Assembly: GCF_000025965.1 (NCBI RefSeq)
Contig: NC_006513.1
Span: 806,001-870,000, forward strand
Direction of reading: 5' to 3'
Length of the DNA: 64,000 bases
Source of the DNA: Aromatoleum aromaticum EbN1
GTDB lineage: Bacteria > Pseudomonadota > Gammaproteobacteria > Burkholderiales > Rhodocyclaceae
Each line of letters opens with the position of its first letter. The stretch's first letter is position 1. The notes below the pieces were generated by a model, which saw nothing but the letters and a program-made list of their open reading frames with translations, was not told the origin of the DNA and did no database searches. The translations under genes and the position numbers were made by a program. Shown here in pieces: positions 8,538 to 19,409 of this stretch.

Positions 8538-9694
8538 GCCGCGCTGCCGGCTCCATTCGTGTCGAACAGCGCGTCGACGAACTCGCGCGCCTTGAACGGC
8601 TGCAGGTCGTCGATTCCTTCGCCGACGCCGATGAAGCGCAGCGGCCGCGGGTACTGGCGTGCGATCGCCGCGACGACACCGCCTTTCGCAGTGCCGTCGA
8701 GCTTCGTGACGACGAGGCCGGTGACGCCGATCGCGCTGTCGAAAGCCTTCACCTGCGCCAGCGCGTTCTGGCCGATGTTGGCGTCGAGAACGAGCAGCAC
8801 TTCGTGCGGCCCGCTCGGGGAAGCTTTCGCGATGACCCGTTTGACTTTCGCGATCTCGTCCATCAGGTGCAGCTGCGTCGGCAGCCGGCCCGCAGTATCG
8901 GCGAGCACGACATCGATGCGGCGTGCCTTGGCCGCGTTGATCGCGTCGAAGATCACCGCCGCCGAGTCGCCCCCGTCCTGCGCGATGACCGTGACGTTGT
9001 TGCGCTCGCCCCACGTCATCAGCTGTTCGCGCGCCGCGGCGCGGAACGTGTCGCCGGCGGCGAGCAGCACGCTCCTGCCCTGCGCCTGGAAATATTTCGC
9101 GAGCTTGCCGATCGAAGTCGTCTTGCCCGAGCCGTTCACGCCGGCGATCATGATGATGTAGGGGCTGTGGCCGGACACGTCGAGCGGTTCCTCGAGCGGC
9201 AGCAGGATCGCGTGCAGCTCGTCGGCGAGCGCCTTCTGCAGCTGGTCGGCAGTCTCGAGCCGGTCGCGCTTCCAGCGCTTGCGCAGTTCGCCGAGCAGGT
9301 GCTGCGTCGCCTCGACGCCGCAGTCGGCCATCAGCAGCGTCGCTTCGAGCTCCTCGAGCAGTTCCTCGTCGATCTTGCGCCGGCCGAAAAGGCTCGCGAG
9401 CCCCCCGCCAAGCTGCTGACGGGTGCGGCTGAGTCCCGCCTTGAGCCGCTCGGACCACGAACGTTTCGCGCCCGGCTTCGCGATCTCCGCGCCGAGCGGA
9501 ACGGGAGTTTCAAAAGGAGCTTCGAGGGAAGCTTCAAGATCGGGACCGACCTCGGCAGGAGGTGCCGGCTGCACCGCTTCGGCGACCGGTTCGGCCTGAT
9601 CGAGCGCAGGCTCCGCGGCCGGGATCTCGTCCGGCTGCGCCTTGTCTTCCACTGCATCGGGCTTCGCGGGCTTTTTTCTCAGGAAACCAAACAT
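8534..9694 (-). CDS. ftsY: Signal recognition particle receptor FtsY
   Basis: A 386-aa SRP GTPase that docks ribosome-SRP complexes at the membrane. An acidic N-terminal A domain (about residues 10-75) precedes the NG domain. The P-loop is GVNGSGKTTSIGKLAKYF, with DTAGRLPTQ and TKLDGTAKGG downstream. The start MFGFLRKKP places a basic amphipathic segment first. It is the first gene of the operon with ftsE and ftsX and is divergent from the M16 peptidase pair. Confidence 0.96.
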   Translation of the reverse strand: MFGFLRKKPAKPDAVEDKAQPDEIPAAEPALDQAEPVAEAVQPAPPAEVGPDLEASLEAPFETPVPLGAEIAKPGAKRSWSERLKAGLSRTRQQLGGGLASLFGRRKIDEELLEELEATLLMADCGVEATQHLLGELRKRWKRDRLETADQLQKALADELHAILLPLEEPLDVSGHSPYIIMIAGVNGSGKTTSIGKLAKYFQAQGRSVLLAAGDTFRAAAREQLMTWGERNNVTVIAQDGGDSAAVIFDAINAAKARRIDVVLADTAGRLPTQLHLMDEIAKVKRVIAKASPSGPHEVLLVLDANIGQNALAQVKAFDSAIGVTGLVVTKLDGTAKGGVVAAIARQYPRPLRFIGVGEGIDDLQPFKAREFVDALFDTNGAGSAA

Positions 9695-9722
9695 GGGTAT
9701 TCGGGTCTGTTGTGACGTTTGA

Positions 9723-9741
9723 ACTTCGGCGGCGCCGAAGT
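9723..9741. promoter_or_regulatory. 8-bp inverted repeat in the ftsY/M16 spacer
   Basis: ACTTCGGC-GGC-GCCGAAGT lies in the 140-base divergent spacer between ftsY and the first M16 gene. It could be an operator or a short hairpin. No clear -35/-10 pair was found with it. Confidence 0.3.
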
Positions 9742-9834
9742 CCCAATAACGCTAAGATGCGGCTGCACGTTCGAGCGGCGCCGGGTTTCGCCCGGGCCGC
9801 GAGCCGCGAATTCTACCAGATGCAGGACATCTCC

Positions 9835-11208
9835 ATGTTTCGCCAGAACTTTCCCCGCATCGCCCTGCTTGCCGCCGCGCTGTTCGCCACAGCGGGGCCG
9901 CTCCATGCTAATCCGTTCGAGACGACTCTCGACAACGGCATGCAAGTCATCGTCAAGGAAGACCGCCGCGCTCCGTCGGTGGTTCATATGGTGTGGTACG
10001 ACGTCGGCGCGATGGACGAACCGGCAGGCGTCTCCGGCATCGCGCACCTGCTCGAACACATGATGTTCAAAGGCACGGAGAAAGTCGGCCCGGGCGAGTT
10101 CAACAAGCGCGTCGCCGCGGTCGGCGGGCGCGACAACGCGTTCACGTCGCGCGATTACACGGCCTATTTCCAGCAGATCCCGCCGGCCGAGCTGGACGAC
10201 ATGATGATGCTCGAAGCCGACCGGATGGCGAACCTGAAGATCACGCCTTCGCTGTTCGCACCGGAGCTCGACGTCGTGCGGGAGGAACGGCGCCTGCGCA
10301 CCGAAGACGAGCCGCGCGCGCTGGTGCATGAACAGCTGATGGCCACGACGTTCCAGGCCCACCCGTATGGCCGTCCGGTGATCGGCTGGATGACCGACCT
10401 CGCCTCGATGACGGCCGAGGACGCGCGCACCTGGCACCGGAACTGGTACGCGCCGAACAACGCGCGCCTCGTCGTCGTCGGCGACGTCGACCACCAGGCG
10501 GTGTTCGACCTCGCCCGCCGCCACTACGGCGCGGTGGCCGCGCGCGACCTGCCGAAGCGCCGCGTCACGCCCGAACCGGAGCAGCTCGGCCCGCGCCAGA
10601 GCGTCGTCAGGGCGCCTGCCGAACTGCCGTACGTCGCGCTGGCATGGCGTGCGCCGACGCTGCGCGATCCGGCGAACGACCGTGACGTGTATGCGCTGCA
10701 GGTGCTCGCGGCGGTGCTCGACGGCTATGACGGCGCGCGCCTGCCACGCCGGCTGGTGCGCGAGACGCGCGTCGCGGTGTCGGTCGGCGCCGGCTACGAC
10801 GGCACGGCACGCGGCCCGTCGCTGTTCACGCTCGACGCCGCTCCCGCAGTGGGTAAGACCGTGGCCGACGTCGCCGCGGCGCTGCGCGACGAGATCGCGC
10901 GCATCCAGAAGGAAGGGATCGCCGAGGACGAGCTCGAGCGGGTGAAGACGCAGACCATCGCCGGCGAAGTCTACAAGCGCGATTCCTTGATGGGGCAGGC
11001 GATGGAGATCGGCTTCCTCGAGGCGAGCGGCCTGTCGTGGCGCGACGAGGCGGCGCTGCTCGAAGGCGTTCGGCGCGTCACCGCCGCGGAGGTCCAGGCG
11101 GTCGCGCGCAAATATTTCACCGACACCACGCTGACCCGGGCACAGCTCGACCCGCTGCCCGTTCCTGCCGGACAGCCTCGCCCCGCGGCGCCGGCGACGA
11201 GGCACTAG
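9835..11208 (+). CDS. M16 zinc metallopeptidase, catalytic member
   Basis: A 457-aa exported peptidase of the insulinase/pitrilysin family. A 24-residue signal peptide ends in GPLHA. The inverted zinc motif HLLEH is intact, with a downstream Glu supplied by the ELDVVREERR region. The frame is open well upstream, but AGGA at 9824-9827 sits 7 bases before the ATG at 9835 and the signal peptide begins there. A second M16 gene follows after one base. The pair probably forms one active and one non-catalytic subunit in the periplasm. The substrate is unknown. Confidence 0.88.
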   Translation: MFRQNFPRIALLAAALFATAGPLHANPFETTLDNGMQVIVKEDRRAPSVVHMVWYDVGAMDEPAGVSGIAHLLEHMMFKGTEKVGPGEFNKRVAAVGGRDNAFTSRDYTAYFQQIPPAELDDMMMLEADRMANLKITPSLFAPELDVVREERRLRTEDEPRALVHEQLMATTFQAHPYGRPVIGWMTDLASMTAEDARTWHRNWYAPNNARLVVVGDVDHQAVFDLARRHYGAVAARDLPKRRVTPEPEQLGPRQSVVRAPAELPYVALAWRAPTLRDPANDRDVYALQVLAAVLDGYDGARLPRRLVRETRVAVSVGAGYDGTARGPSLFTLDAAPAVGKTVADVAAALRDEIARIQKEGIAEDELERVKTQTIAGEVYKRDSLMGQAMEIGFLEASGLSWRDEAALLEGVRRVTAAEVQAVARKYFTDTTLTRAQLDPLPVPAGQPRPAAPATRH

Positions 11209-11209
11209 C

Positions 11210-12588
11210 ATGAACCCCACCGCCCTGATCCGGAAGATCGCCCCTGCCCGCGCGACGCTGCTCGCACTGGTGGCCTTCGCAAGCGTCGGCACGGCGATCG
11301 CCGGCCCGGACATCCAGCACTGGACCGCCCCGACCGGCGCCCGCGTGTTTTTCGTCGAAAGCCACGCGCTGCCGCTTGTCGACTTGCAGGTCACGTTCGC
11401 TGCCGGCGGCGCGCTCGACCCGGCAGGCGCGGCCGGCGTCGCGAGCCTGACGCGCAGCCTGCTCGACGCCGGCACGGAAAACCTGAACGAACAGCAGATC
11501 GCCGAACGGATCGCCGACACGGGCGCGCGCATCGGCGGCGGCACCGACAAGGACATGGCGACGCTGTCGGTACGCACCCTGTCGAGCGAAGCCGAGCGCG
11601 AAGCGGCGATCGGGCTCGCCGCGCGGCTGCTCGCGAAGCCGACATTCCCGGCGGAGATCCTAGAACGCGAGCGCGCGCGCAGCATCGCCGGCCTGCGCGA
11701 CGCGCTGACGCGCCCGGACACGCTCGCCGCGCGCAGCTTCACCCGCGCGATCTACGGCGATCACCCCTATGGCCGGCTCGTCACCGTCGAATCGCTGCAG
11801 CGGATCACGCGCGACCAGATCGAAGCGTTTCACCAGGCGCACTACACCGCGCTCGCGGCCAGTGTCGCCATCGTCGGCGACGTCAGCCGCGAGCAGGCCG
11901 AACGGATCGCGGTCCGCCTCACCGAGGCCCTGCCCGCCGGGACGCCGCCCGCCCCGCTGCCCCCGCCGCAGCTTCCGCCCCGACTGATCGAACATATCGA
12001 ACATCCGTCCGCACAGGCCCACATCCTCATGGGGATGCCGGGAATCTCGCGCGACGACCCGGATTACTTCCCGCTGGTCGTCGGCAACTACGTCCTCGGC
12101 GGAGGCGGCTTTGTGTCTCGGCTGACGAAGGAAGTGCGCGAAAAACGCGGCTTCGCGTACAGCGTCTTCAGCTCGTTCCAGCCGCTGCGCGTCGCCGGGC
12201 CGTTCGAAATCGGACTGCAGACGCGCGGCAGCCAGGCCAGGGAAGCGCGGCAGGTGACGCAGTCGGTGCTCGACGAATTCGTCGCCGCCGGCCCGAGCGC
12301 CGACGAACTGCAGGCGGCCAAGGACAACTTCATCAACGGCTTCGGGCTGCGGCTCGACTCGAACCGCAAGATCCTCGACTACGTGTCGATGATCGGCTTC
12401 TACGGCCTGCCGCTGGACTGGCTCGACACCTATCCGGAGCGCGCCGCCGAAGTCACCGTCGAGGCCGTGCGCGACGCTTTCTCGCGCCGCATTCGCGATG
12501 AACACCTGGTGACGGTGGTCGCTGGCGGCGACGGCGACGTGGTCGCGAACGGCGAACGTGTGCCGGCGGCCAGGGCGGAACCTTCCAA

Positions 12589-12592
<4 letters not shown>
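11210..12592 (+). CDS. M16 peptidase-like protein, non-catalytic partner
   Basis: A 460-aa exported M16-family protein with a signal peptide (MNPTALIRKIAPARATLLAL, ending near GTAIA). At the place of HxxEH it reads GVASLTRSLLDAG, so the zinc ligands are missing. The second-half R/Y substrate-binding element REKRGFAYSVFSSF is present. This fits a two-subunit M16 enzyme in which this chain supplies the R/Y half. It starts one base after the catalytic gene, and its stop overlaps the rsmD start. Confidence 0.87.
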
Positions 12593-13616
<1,024 letters not shown>

Positions 13617-13627
13617 CGAGGAAGTGA

Positions 13628-13885
<258 letters not shown>

Positions 13886-13918
13886 GCAGGCGCTTCGCAC
13901 TGCGAGGATCGGGCAGGC

Positions 13919-13949
13919 AAAGCGCACCGCAAGGTGCGCTTTCTTTTTT
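13919..13949 (+). terminator. Intrinsic terminator after the ferredoxin gene
   Basis: AAAGCGCACC-GCAA-GGTGCGCTTT is followed by CTTTTTT. It has a 10-bp stem with a GCAA tetraloop and a T-run on the plus strand. It ends the M16-rsmD-coaD-fdx unit. The opposite strand could serve weakly for the converging GTPase gene. Confidence 0.9.
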
Positions 13950-13963
13950 CCGGGCTGCGATGT

Positions 13964-15940
13964 TCAGGCGGCGCAGGGAACCGGCCCCCCGGACTGGGCA
14001 GACACCGGCAACACCGGCGCGCCGAGTATCGTCCGGATCGTTGCCTCGAGCCCCGCCAGTTCATCGAGCTGCGCAAGCATCGCGACTTCGGCCTGTTCGA
14101 GTTCGGCGATCCGCTCTTCGAGCGTGTCGGTCGCCTGGTGGATGCGCTTGACGCTTTCGAGCCGGCGCTTGAGCTGGAGTTGGTATTCCCGCACCTGCGT
14201 CTCGAGCGGCGACATCACTGCGCGCAGCCAGCGCTCGACGTCCCGGTTGGCGACTTCGAACGTGCGCCGCGCCTCGACTGCGACCGTTTCGAAGAATCGC
14301 TGCGTCAAGGTGTGCTTTTCGGTCGTCACGAGCGTGAGCGCCGTGTTGATCTGGCGATTGAAAGCCGCTTCGAGCCGTTCGAGTTCGCGCTCGTAACGCA
14401 ATGTCGAAAACGCTTCGGGCGCGGCCAGCTTGAGTCCGTGCTCGACGCTGAAACGCTTGTACATGCTGTCGAGCATGCGCGTGATCTCGGCGATCTCGCC
14501 CGCCGATCGCGCCAGGCTGCCGCGCAGGTTTTCGAAGAAACCTTCCATCGCCGCGCTCAGGCCTTTCGAGAACGTGGATTCCAGCATGGCTTCGCGGGTG
14601 CGGCGCGTCTCGTCGCGCAACATGTCCATGCCCAGGTGGGCGAGCAGGTTGTTCGTCAGGTTCGAGAACACGCTGCGCACTGCGTAGTACTTCTGCAGCC
14701 CTTCCTCGAACTCGGTTTTTTCCGTGCGGATCTTGCGCATCATGTATTCGATGACGCTCTGGTTCTTGCCCCGCAGATCGGTGAGCTCGTGCAATTGCTC
14801 GCGCAGCCCGGAAAGCCGCGCGCCGAGGAGTTCGCGCGCCTGCAGGATCAGGTCGTCGGTTTCGCCGAGCGCACCATCGCGGACGATTTCCTGCTTCGTC
14901 GGCAGCAGCTCCTCGCCGAGCGCGCGCTCCAGCGCGCCGAGGCGACTGCGTTCGAGCAGCGCTTCGTCATCGTGGATCCGCGCGACCAGCCCTTTCTGTG
15001 CCGACACCGGGAAGACACTTTCCGCAGGCACTCCCAGCGCGCCCGCGACCGAGCGCAGTTGCCGGTCGATTTCCTCGTCGATGCGGGCCTCGTCGCGCAG
15101 ACCGTCCCACAGACCATCGATCTTGTTCAGCACGACGAGTCCTCCCCTCCTCCCTCCGCCCGGGCCGCCGCGCACGTATTCGCGCCACACCGCGAGGTCG
15201 CTGTGCGTGACGCCGGTATCGGCTGCGAGGATGAACAGCACCGCGTGCGCATTCGGCAGCAGCGACAGCGTGAGCTCGGGCTCCGCACCGATCGCGTTGA
15301 GGCCCGGCGTGTCGAGCACGACCAGCCCCTGTTCGAGCAGCGGGTGCGGAAACTGGACCACGACGTGCCGCCAGCTCGGGATTTCGACGAGGCCGTCGAG
15401 GCCGGCCTTGAGCCCGTCCGCGCTGGCCGGATCGACTTCGAAGCCCAGCTGCCGTGCCTCGGTGGGCGACACCCGCTCGGTGTCGCCGACCCGCGAGAAT
15501 CCCTGCTGCAGACTGCCGACCGAGCCGACGTCGAGCGGCAGCACGAGCCATTCCTGCGGGAACCGCTTGAGCTCGCTGACGTTCGCGTGCGTCGCCCGGG
15601 TACGGATCGGCAGCAGACGGATCTCGGGGCATGCATCCGCGCTCCATTGCAGTTCGGTCGGGCACATCGTCGTGCGGCCGGCGCTCGACGGCAGCACGCG
15701 GTCGCCATAGCCGGAGAAAAAAAGCGCGTTGATCAGTTCCGACTTGCCCCGCGAGAACTCGGCGACGAAAGCGACGGTGAGCTTGTCGTCGCGCAGGCGT
15801 TCGAGCACACACTGCAGCCGCAGGTCGCCCTGCGCATCGCCGATCTCGCTGTGCGACAGCCATTGGCGCAAGCGGCCGACAGCAGACGAGGCTGCGGCCC
15901 GCCACTGGCTGTAAGCCGAGAATTGGTCAACCAGGGTCAT
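13964..15940 (-). CDS. Dynamin-family GTPase
   Basis: A 658-aa protein with an N-terminal dynamin-type GTPase domain and long helical C-terminal regions. The P-loop reads AEFSRGKSELINALFF, so the first Gly of the usual GxFSxGKS is Ala. G3 is LDTPGLNAIGAEPE and G4 is NKIDGLWDG. The C-terminal third has heptad-like coiled-coil stretches. No transmembrane segment is obvious. Bacterial dynamin-like proteins act on membranes, but the role here is unknown. The frame is open to a TTG at 15976. The ATG at 15940 (MTLVDQFSAYSQWR) fits better. Confidence 0.85.
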   Translation of the reverse strand: MTLVDQFSAYSQWRAAASSAVGRLRQWLSHSEIGDAQGDLRLQCVLERLRDDKLTVAFVAEFSRGKSELINALFFSGYGDRVLPSSAGRTTMCPTELQWSADACPEIRLLPIRTRATHANVSELKRFPQEWLVLPLDVGSVGSLQQGFSRVGDTERVSPTEARQLGFEVDPASADGLKAGLDGLVEIPSWRHVVVQFPHPLLEQGLVVLDTPGLNAIGAEPELTLSLLPNAHAVLFILAADTGVTHSDLAVWREYVRGGPGGGRRGGLVVLNKIDGLWDGLRDEARIDEEIDRQLRSVAGALGVPAESVFPVSAQKGLVARIHDDEALLERSRLGALERALGEELLPTKQEIVRDGALGETDDLILQARELLGARLSGLREQLHELTDLRGKNQSVIEYMMRKIRTEKTEFEEGLQKYYAVRSVFSNLTNNLLAHLGMDMLRDETRRTREAMLESTFSKGLSAAMEGFFENLRGSLARSAGEIAEITRMLDSMYKRFSVEHGLKLAAPEAFSTLRYERELERLEAAFNRQINTALTLVTTEKHTLTQRFFETVAVEARRTFEVANRDVERWLRAVMSPLETQVREYQLQLKRRLESVKRIHQATDTLEERIAELEQAEVAMLAQLDELAGLEATIRTILGAPVLPVSAQSGGPVPCAA

Positions 15941-16096
15941 GTCGGTCTCGCTCGCACGCGGAGGTTCACCGCGCAAATATTACACACGGCGCCAGCATAA
16001 CCCCGATTCCGGCACCATCCAATTTGGGACTGGCGCCAGGTAACGGGTGCATCCCGCCGGTATCGCTCCAGCGGGGAAAGGGTTTCCCGGAACCGC

Positions 16097-16912
16097 TCAG
16101 CGCCGCTGGCAGCGCGGGCAGAAAAAAGTCGAGCGCTGGCCGATCACGACACGACGAACGGGCGTTGCGCATACCCGGCACGCCAGGCCTTCACGCCCGT
16201 ACACGAAGTACTGCTGCTGGAAATACCCGGCGCGCCCGTCCCCACCGACGAAGTCCCGCAACGTGCTGCCCCCGGCGTCGATCGCCGCGAGCAGCGTTTC
16301 GCGCACCGACGCGACAAGGCGCGCAAGGCGCTGCGGCCCGATCGCGCCGGCCGGTGCGAGCGGATGGATGCGGGCGCGGAACAGGCTCTCGGACGCGTAG
16401 ATGTTGCCGACTCCGACGACACGGTGCGCATCCATCAGCGTCTGCTTGATCGAGAGCCGCACTCCACGCGTCGCTTCATGCAGCCAGGCGCCGGTAAAAC
16501 CGCGCTCGAGCGGCTCGCGCCCGAGCGCCGCGAGCAGCGGGTGGGACAAGCCGTCGCCCGCATGCCACAGCACGAGGCCGAACCGGCGCGGATCGCGCAG
16601 CCGCAGCGCCTCGGCACCGAACACCAGGTCGACGTGATCGTGCACGCCCGCGGGCTCGTCGGCCGACACCACCCTGAGGCTGCCGGACATGCCAAGATGC
16701 ACGAGGACGCTGCCGTGCGGAAAATCCAGCAGAAGGTATTTCGCACGGCGCCGCACGCCCTGCAGTCGCTCGCCGACGAGCGTCTGCGCGAGATCCGCGG
16801 GCACTGGCTGGCGCAACCGCGGATTGCGCACTTCGAGCGCAGTCAGGGTCCGCCCGGCGACGAGCGGGCGAATGCCGCGGCACGTGATTTCCACCTCCGG
16901 CAATTCCGGCAT
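16097..16912 (-). CDS. mutM: Formamidopyrimidine-DNA glycosylase (Fpg/MutM)
   Basis: A 271-aa base-excision enzyme that removes 8-oxoguanine and nicks the abasic site. The start MPELPEVEIT gives the catalytic Pro2 and Glu3, and Lys58 is in RRAKYLLL. A helix-two-turn-helix region and a C-terminal zinc finger (CRVC and CPRC) are present. The frame extends ten codons further upstream, but Pro2 must be exposed, so 16912 is the start. It is divergent from the TPR-lolB-ispE unit. Confidence 0.96.
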   Translation of the reverse strand: MPELPEVEITCRGIRPLVAGRTLTALEVRNPRLRQPVPADLAQTLVGERLQGVRRRAKYLLLDFPHGSVLVHLGMSGSLRVVSADEPAGVHDHVDLVFGAEALRLRDPRRFGLVLWHAGDGLSHPLLAALGREPLERGFTGAWLHEATRGVRLSIKQTLMDAHRVVGVGNIYASESLFRARIHPLAPAGAIGPQRLARLVASVRETLLAAIDAGGSTLRDFVGGDGRAGYFQQQYFVYGREGLACRVCATPVRRVVIGQRSTFFCPRCQRR

Positions 16913-17106
16913 CGGCAATCCTTCTTCGAATTCCTCGCGCAAGCGCGTGCTTGCTCATGCGACGTGAAACTGCATAACATGGGGCGAACGGAATCGCCTC
17001 CGGCCCTTCTAATCCACCACCACCTCGTTGGCGGACCCCAGCATACAGCCGGATACGGCGGCTTGCTGCGTCCGCAGCTTCACGGAATCCCCCTCGGGCA
17101 TCAACC

Positions 17107-18828
17107 ATGAATCGCACTCTTTCCCTGCTCACTGCCGGCCTCGGGCTGGCGATCGCGTTTGCGTTCCCGGCATTCGCCCAGACGGCCGACGCCGAAGCTG
17201 ATGCCCCCTCGGCGGAGTCGACCGGCATTCCCGGGCAGACACTGACTGCGCAGATGCTGTACACATTCCTGCTGGCCGAGATTGCCGGGGCCCGCGGCGA
17301 AATCGGCATCTCGGTGCAAGCCTACCTCGATCTGGCGCAACGCACGCGCGACCCGCGCATCGCGCGGCGCGCAGTCGAAATCGCGCTGTTCGCGCGCAAC
17401 CTGTCCGCCGCCACCGAAGCTGCCAGGATCTGGATCGACGTCGAGCCCGAGTCCGCCGAAGCCCGGCGCGTGATGGCCGGAATTCTCTCCGGCGGCAGCG
17501 GGCAGCTCGAGCAGGTGCAGATCCAGCTCGCGCGCCTGCTGGCAGAGTCGCCGGACCAGATCGAAAACCACCTGATGGGGCTCAACCGCGCATTCGCGCG
17601 CATCGACGACAAGCAGGCGGTGAAAGGCATCATCGACCGCCTGACCGAACCGTACCTCGACCTCCCCGAGGCGCAATTCGCCCGCGCCCAAGCCGCGATC
17701 GCCGCCGACGACGCGATCGCATCGCTCGCCGCGATCGACCTCGCGCTCGGGCTTCGCCCGGATTGGGAGCTTGCGATCCTGTTCAAGGCGCAGCTGCTGG
17801 CGCAGTCCGATTCGCCCGACGCGGCGCTGCAGCTCATCAAGGAGCATATCGACCGTCACCCCGAGAGCCAGAACGCGCGCGTTGCCTACGCGCGGGGCCT
17901 TGTTTCGGCACGCCGCTTCGAGGCGGCACGCGACGAGTTCCGCAAGCTCCTCGACAACGCGCCAAACGATCGCGACCTGATGTACGCGGTCGGCCTTCTG
18001 TCGGCCCAGCTCGACGATTTCGACGCCGCCGCGCCACTGCTCGAGCAGGCGCTGAACGCCGGCCATCCGGAAGCGGACGGTATCCGCCTCAACCTCGGCC
18101 AGATCGCCGAACGCCGCGACGACAGCGAAGGCGCGCTGCGCTGGTACCGCACAGTCGAGCACGGACGCCACCACACCGACGCCCAGATCCGCATCGCGGC
18201 GCTGCTCGCGCAACAGGGGAAACTGCAGCAGGCGCGCGAACATCTGCAGTCGGTGCAGGCCGGACCCGACACGATCAAGCGGCTGCGGCTCGCCGAAGCG
18301 CAACTGCTGCGGGCCGAAGGGCGCGAAGCCGAAGCGCTCGAACTCATCGACGGCGAACTGCGCAAGGCGCCTGAAGACCCGGACCTGCTCTACGAGTCGT
18401 CGATGCTCGCCGAACAGCTCGGGCAGCTCGACGTCATGGAAGGGCGCCTGCGCAAGCTCATCTCCCTGCAGCCCGACCACGCCCACGCCTACAACGCGCT
18501 CGGGTATTCGCTGGCCGACCGCGGACTGCGCCTCGACGAAGCCGAAGCGCTGATCGGCCGCGCGCTGGAACTGACGCCCGGCGATCCCTTCATCCTCGAC
18601 AGCATGGGCTGGGTCAACTTCCGGCAGGGCGACGCGGCCACGGCGCTCGCACATCTCGAAAAAGCCTACAGCCTGCATCCCGACCCCGAAATCGCCGCCC
18701 ACTTGGGCGAGGTATTGTGGAGCCTGAACCGCCAGGCCGACGCCACGCGGATCTGGAACGAAGCCTTGCAGGCTCACCCCGACAGCACGGTGTTGAAGAA
18801 CATCATGCAGCGTTTCGGCCAGCGATGA
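17107..18828 (+). CDS. Exported tetratricopeptide-repeat protein
   Basis: A 573-aa protein with a signal peptide (MNRTLSLLTAGLGLAIAFAF, cut near AFA-QT) followed almost entirely by helical TPR units. The clearest units are in the C-terminal half, for example AHAYNALGYSLADRGLRLDEA and PFILDSMGWVNFRQGDAATA. It is a likely periplasmic or membrane-attached scaffold. The binding partner is unknown. Its stop overlaps the lolB start as ATGA, so it is translated with the outer-membrane lipoprotein receptor gene, which hints at a role in envelope assembly. Confidence 0.85.
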   Translation: MNRTLSLLTAGLGLAIAFAFPAFAQTADAEADAPSAESTGIPGQTLTAQMLYTFLLAEIAGARGEIGISVQAYLDLAQRTRDPRIARRAVEIALFARNLSAATEAARIWIDVEPESAEARRVMAGILSGGSGQLEQVQIQLARLLAESPDQIENHLMGLNRAFARIDDKQAVKGIIDRLTEPYLDLPEAQFARAQAAIAADDAIASLAAIDLALGLRPDWELAILFKAQLLAQSDSPDAALQLIKEHIDRHPESQNARVAYARGLVSARRFEAARDEFRKLLDNAPNDRDLMYAVGLLSAQLDDFDAAAPLLEQALNAGHPEADGIRLNLGQIAERRDDSEGALRWYRTVEHGRHHTDAQIRIAALLAQQGKLQQAREHLQSVQAGPDTIKRLRLAEAQLLRAEGREAEALELIDGELRKAPEDPDLLYESSMLAEQLGQLDVMEGRLRKLISLQPDHAHAYNALGYSLADRGLRLDEAEALIGRALELTPGDPFILDSMGWVNFRQGDAATALAHLEKAYSLHPDPEIAAHLGEVLWSLNRQADATRIWNEALQAHPDSTVLKNIMQRFGQR

Positions 18829-19409
18829 ACCGGCCTCTTGCAGGGTTTGTGGCGATCGCGGCGCTCACGACCGTCGCGCTGACCGGCTGCGCGATCCAGC
18901 CCGCCCCGCCGGCGGCGACAGTCGCGCCGCGGCCGATCGCCTCCGCGTTCGAACTCGAAGGCCGCATTTCGGCGACCGATGGCGAGCGCGCTGCGAACGG
19001 CGGGTTGCAGTGGTTTCATTCGCCGGCCGTGGACGAATGGACCGTCCTGAGCCCGCTCGGCCAGATCGTCGGCCAACTCGTCACGTCCGCGGAAAGCGCC
19101 CGACTACGCACCGCTGACGGGCGCGTCGAGCACAGCGACGACGCCGCTGGCATGCTGCACCGGTTGCTCGGTGTCGCCGCACCGCTCGACGGGCTTGCCT
19201 ACTGGGTGCAGGCGGCGGCACGCCCTGACGCCCGCGTGCTCGGCACAGATGAGCGGGGCCGTCCGGCGCGCATCACCGACGCCGGCTGGACGATCGACTA
19301 CGTCGAATATGCCGGCGCTGCGGTCGACGCGGTGCCACGCCGGATCGATGCCCACTGGGGCGACGCCCGTATCCGGCTTATCATCGATCAATGGACACCG
19401 CTGAACTGA
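18825..19409 (+). CDS. lolB: Outer-membrane lipoprotein insertion protein LolB
   Basis: A 194-aa lipoprotein that receives lipoproteins from LolA and inserts them in the outer membrane. The lipobox is LTGC, with Cys22 as the lipidation site. The following FELEGRISATDGERAANGGLQW is typical of LolB. The start ATG overlaps the TPR gene stop. Its last 19 bases overlap ispE in another frame, a common arrangement in this group. Confidence 0.9.
   Translation: MNRPLAGFVAIAALTTVALTGCAIQPAPPAATVAPRPIASAFELEGRISATDGERAANGGLQWFHSPAVDEWTVLSPLGQIVGQLVTSAESARLRTADGRVEHSDDAAGMLHRLLGVAAPLDGLAYWVQAAARPDARVLGTDERGRPARITDAGWTIDYVEYAGAAVDAVPRRIDAHWGDARIRLIIDQWTPLN

Noticed and set aside
9679-11742. Minus-strand ORF of 687 aa
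   Set aside because: It is an antisense shadow of the M16 peptidase pair. Its composition is Arg/Ala/Val-rich without domains.
13934-16000. Plus-strand ORF of 688 aa
   Set aside because: It is an antisense shadow of the dynamin-like gene, a product of high third-position GC.
15988-16037. GGCGCCAG/CTGGCGCC inverted repeat near the start of the dynamin-like gene
   Set aside because: The arms are self-complementary GC-rich words and the loop is long, so it is likely chance in this composition.
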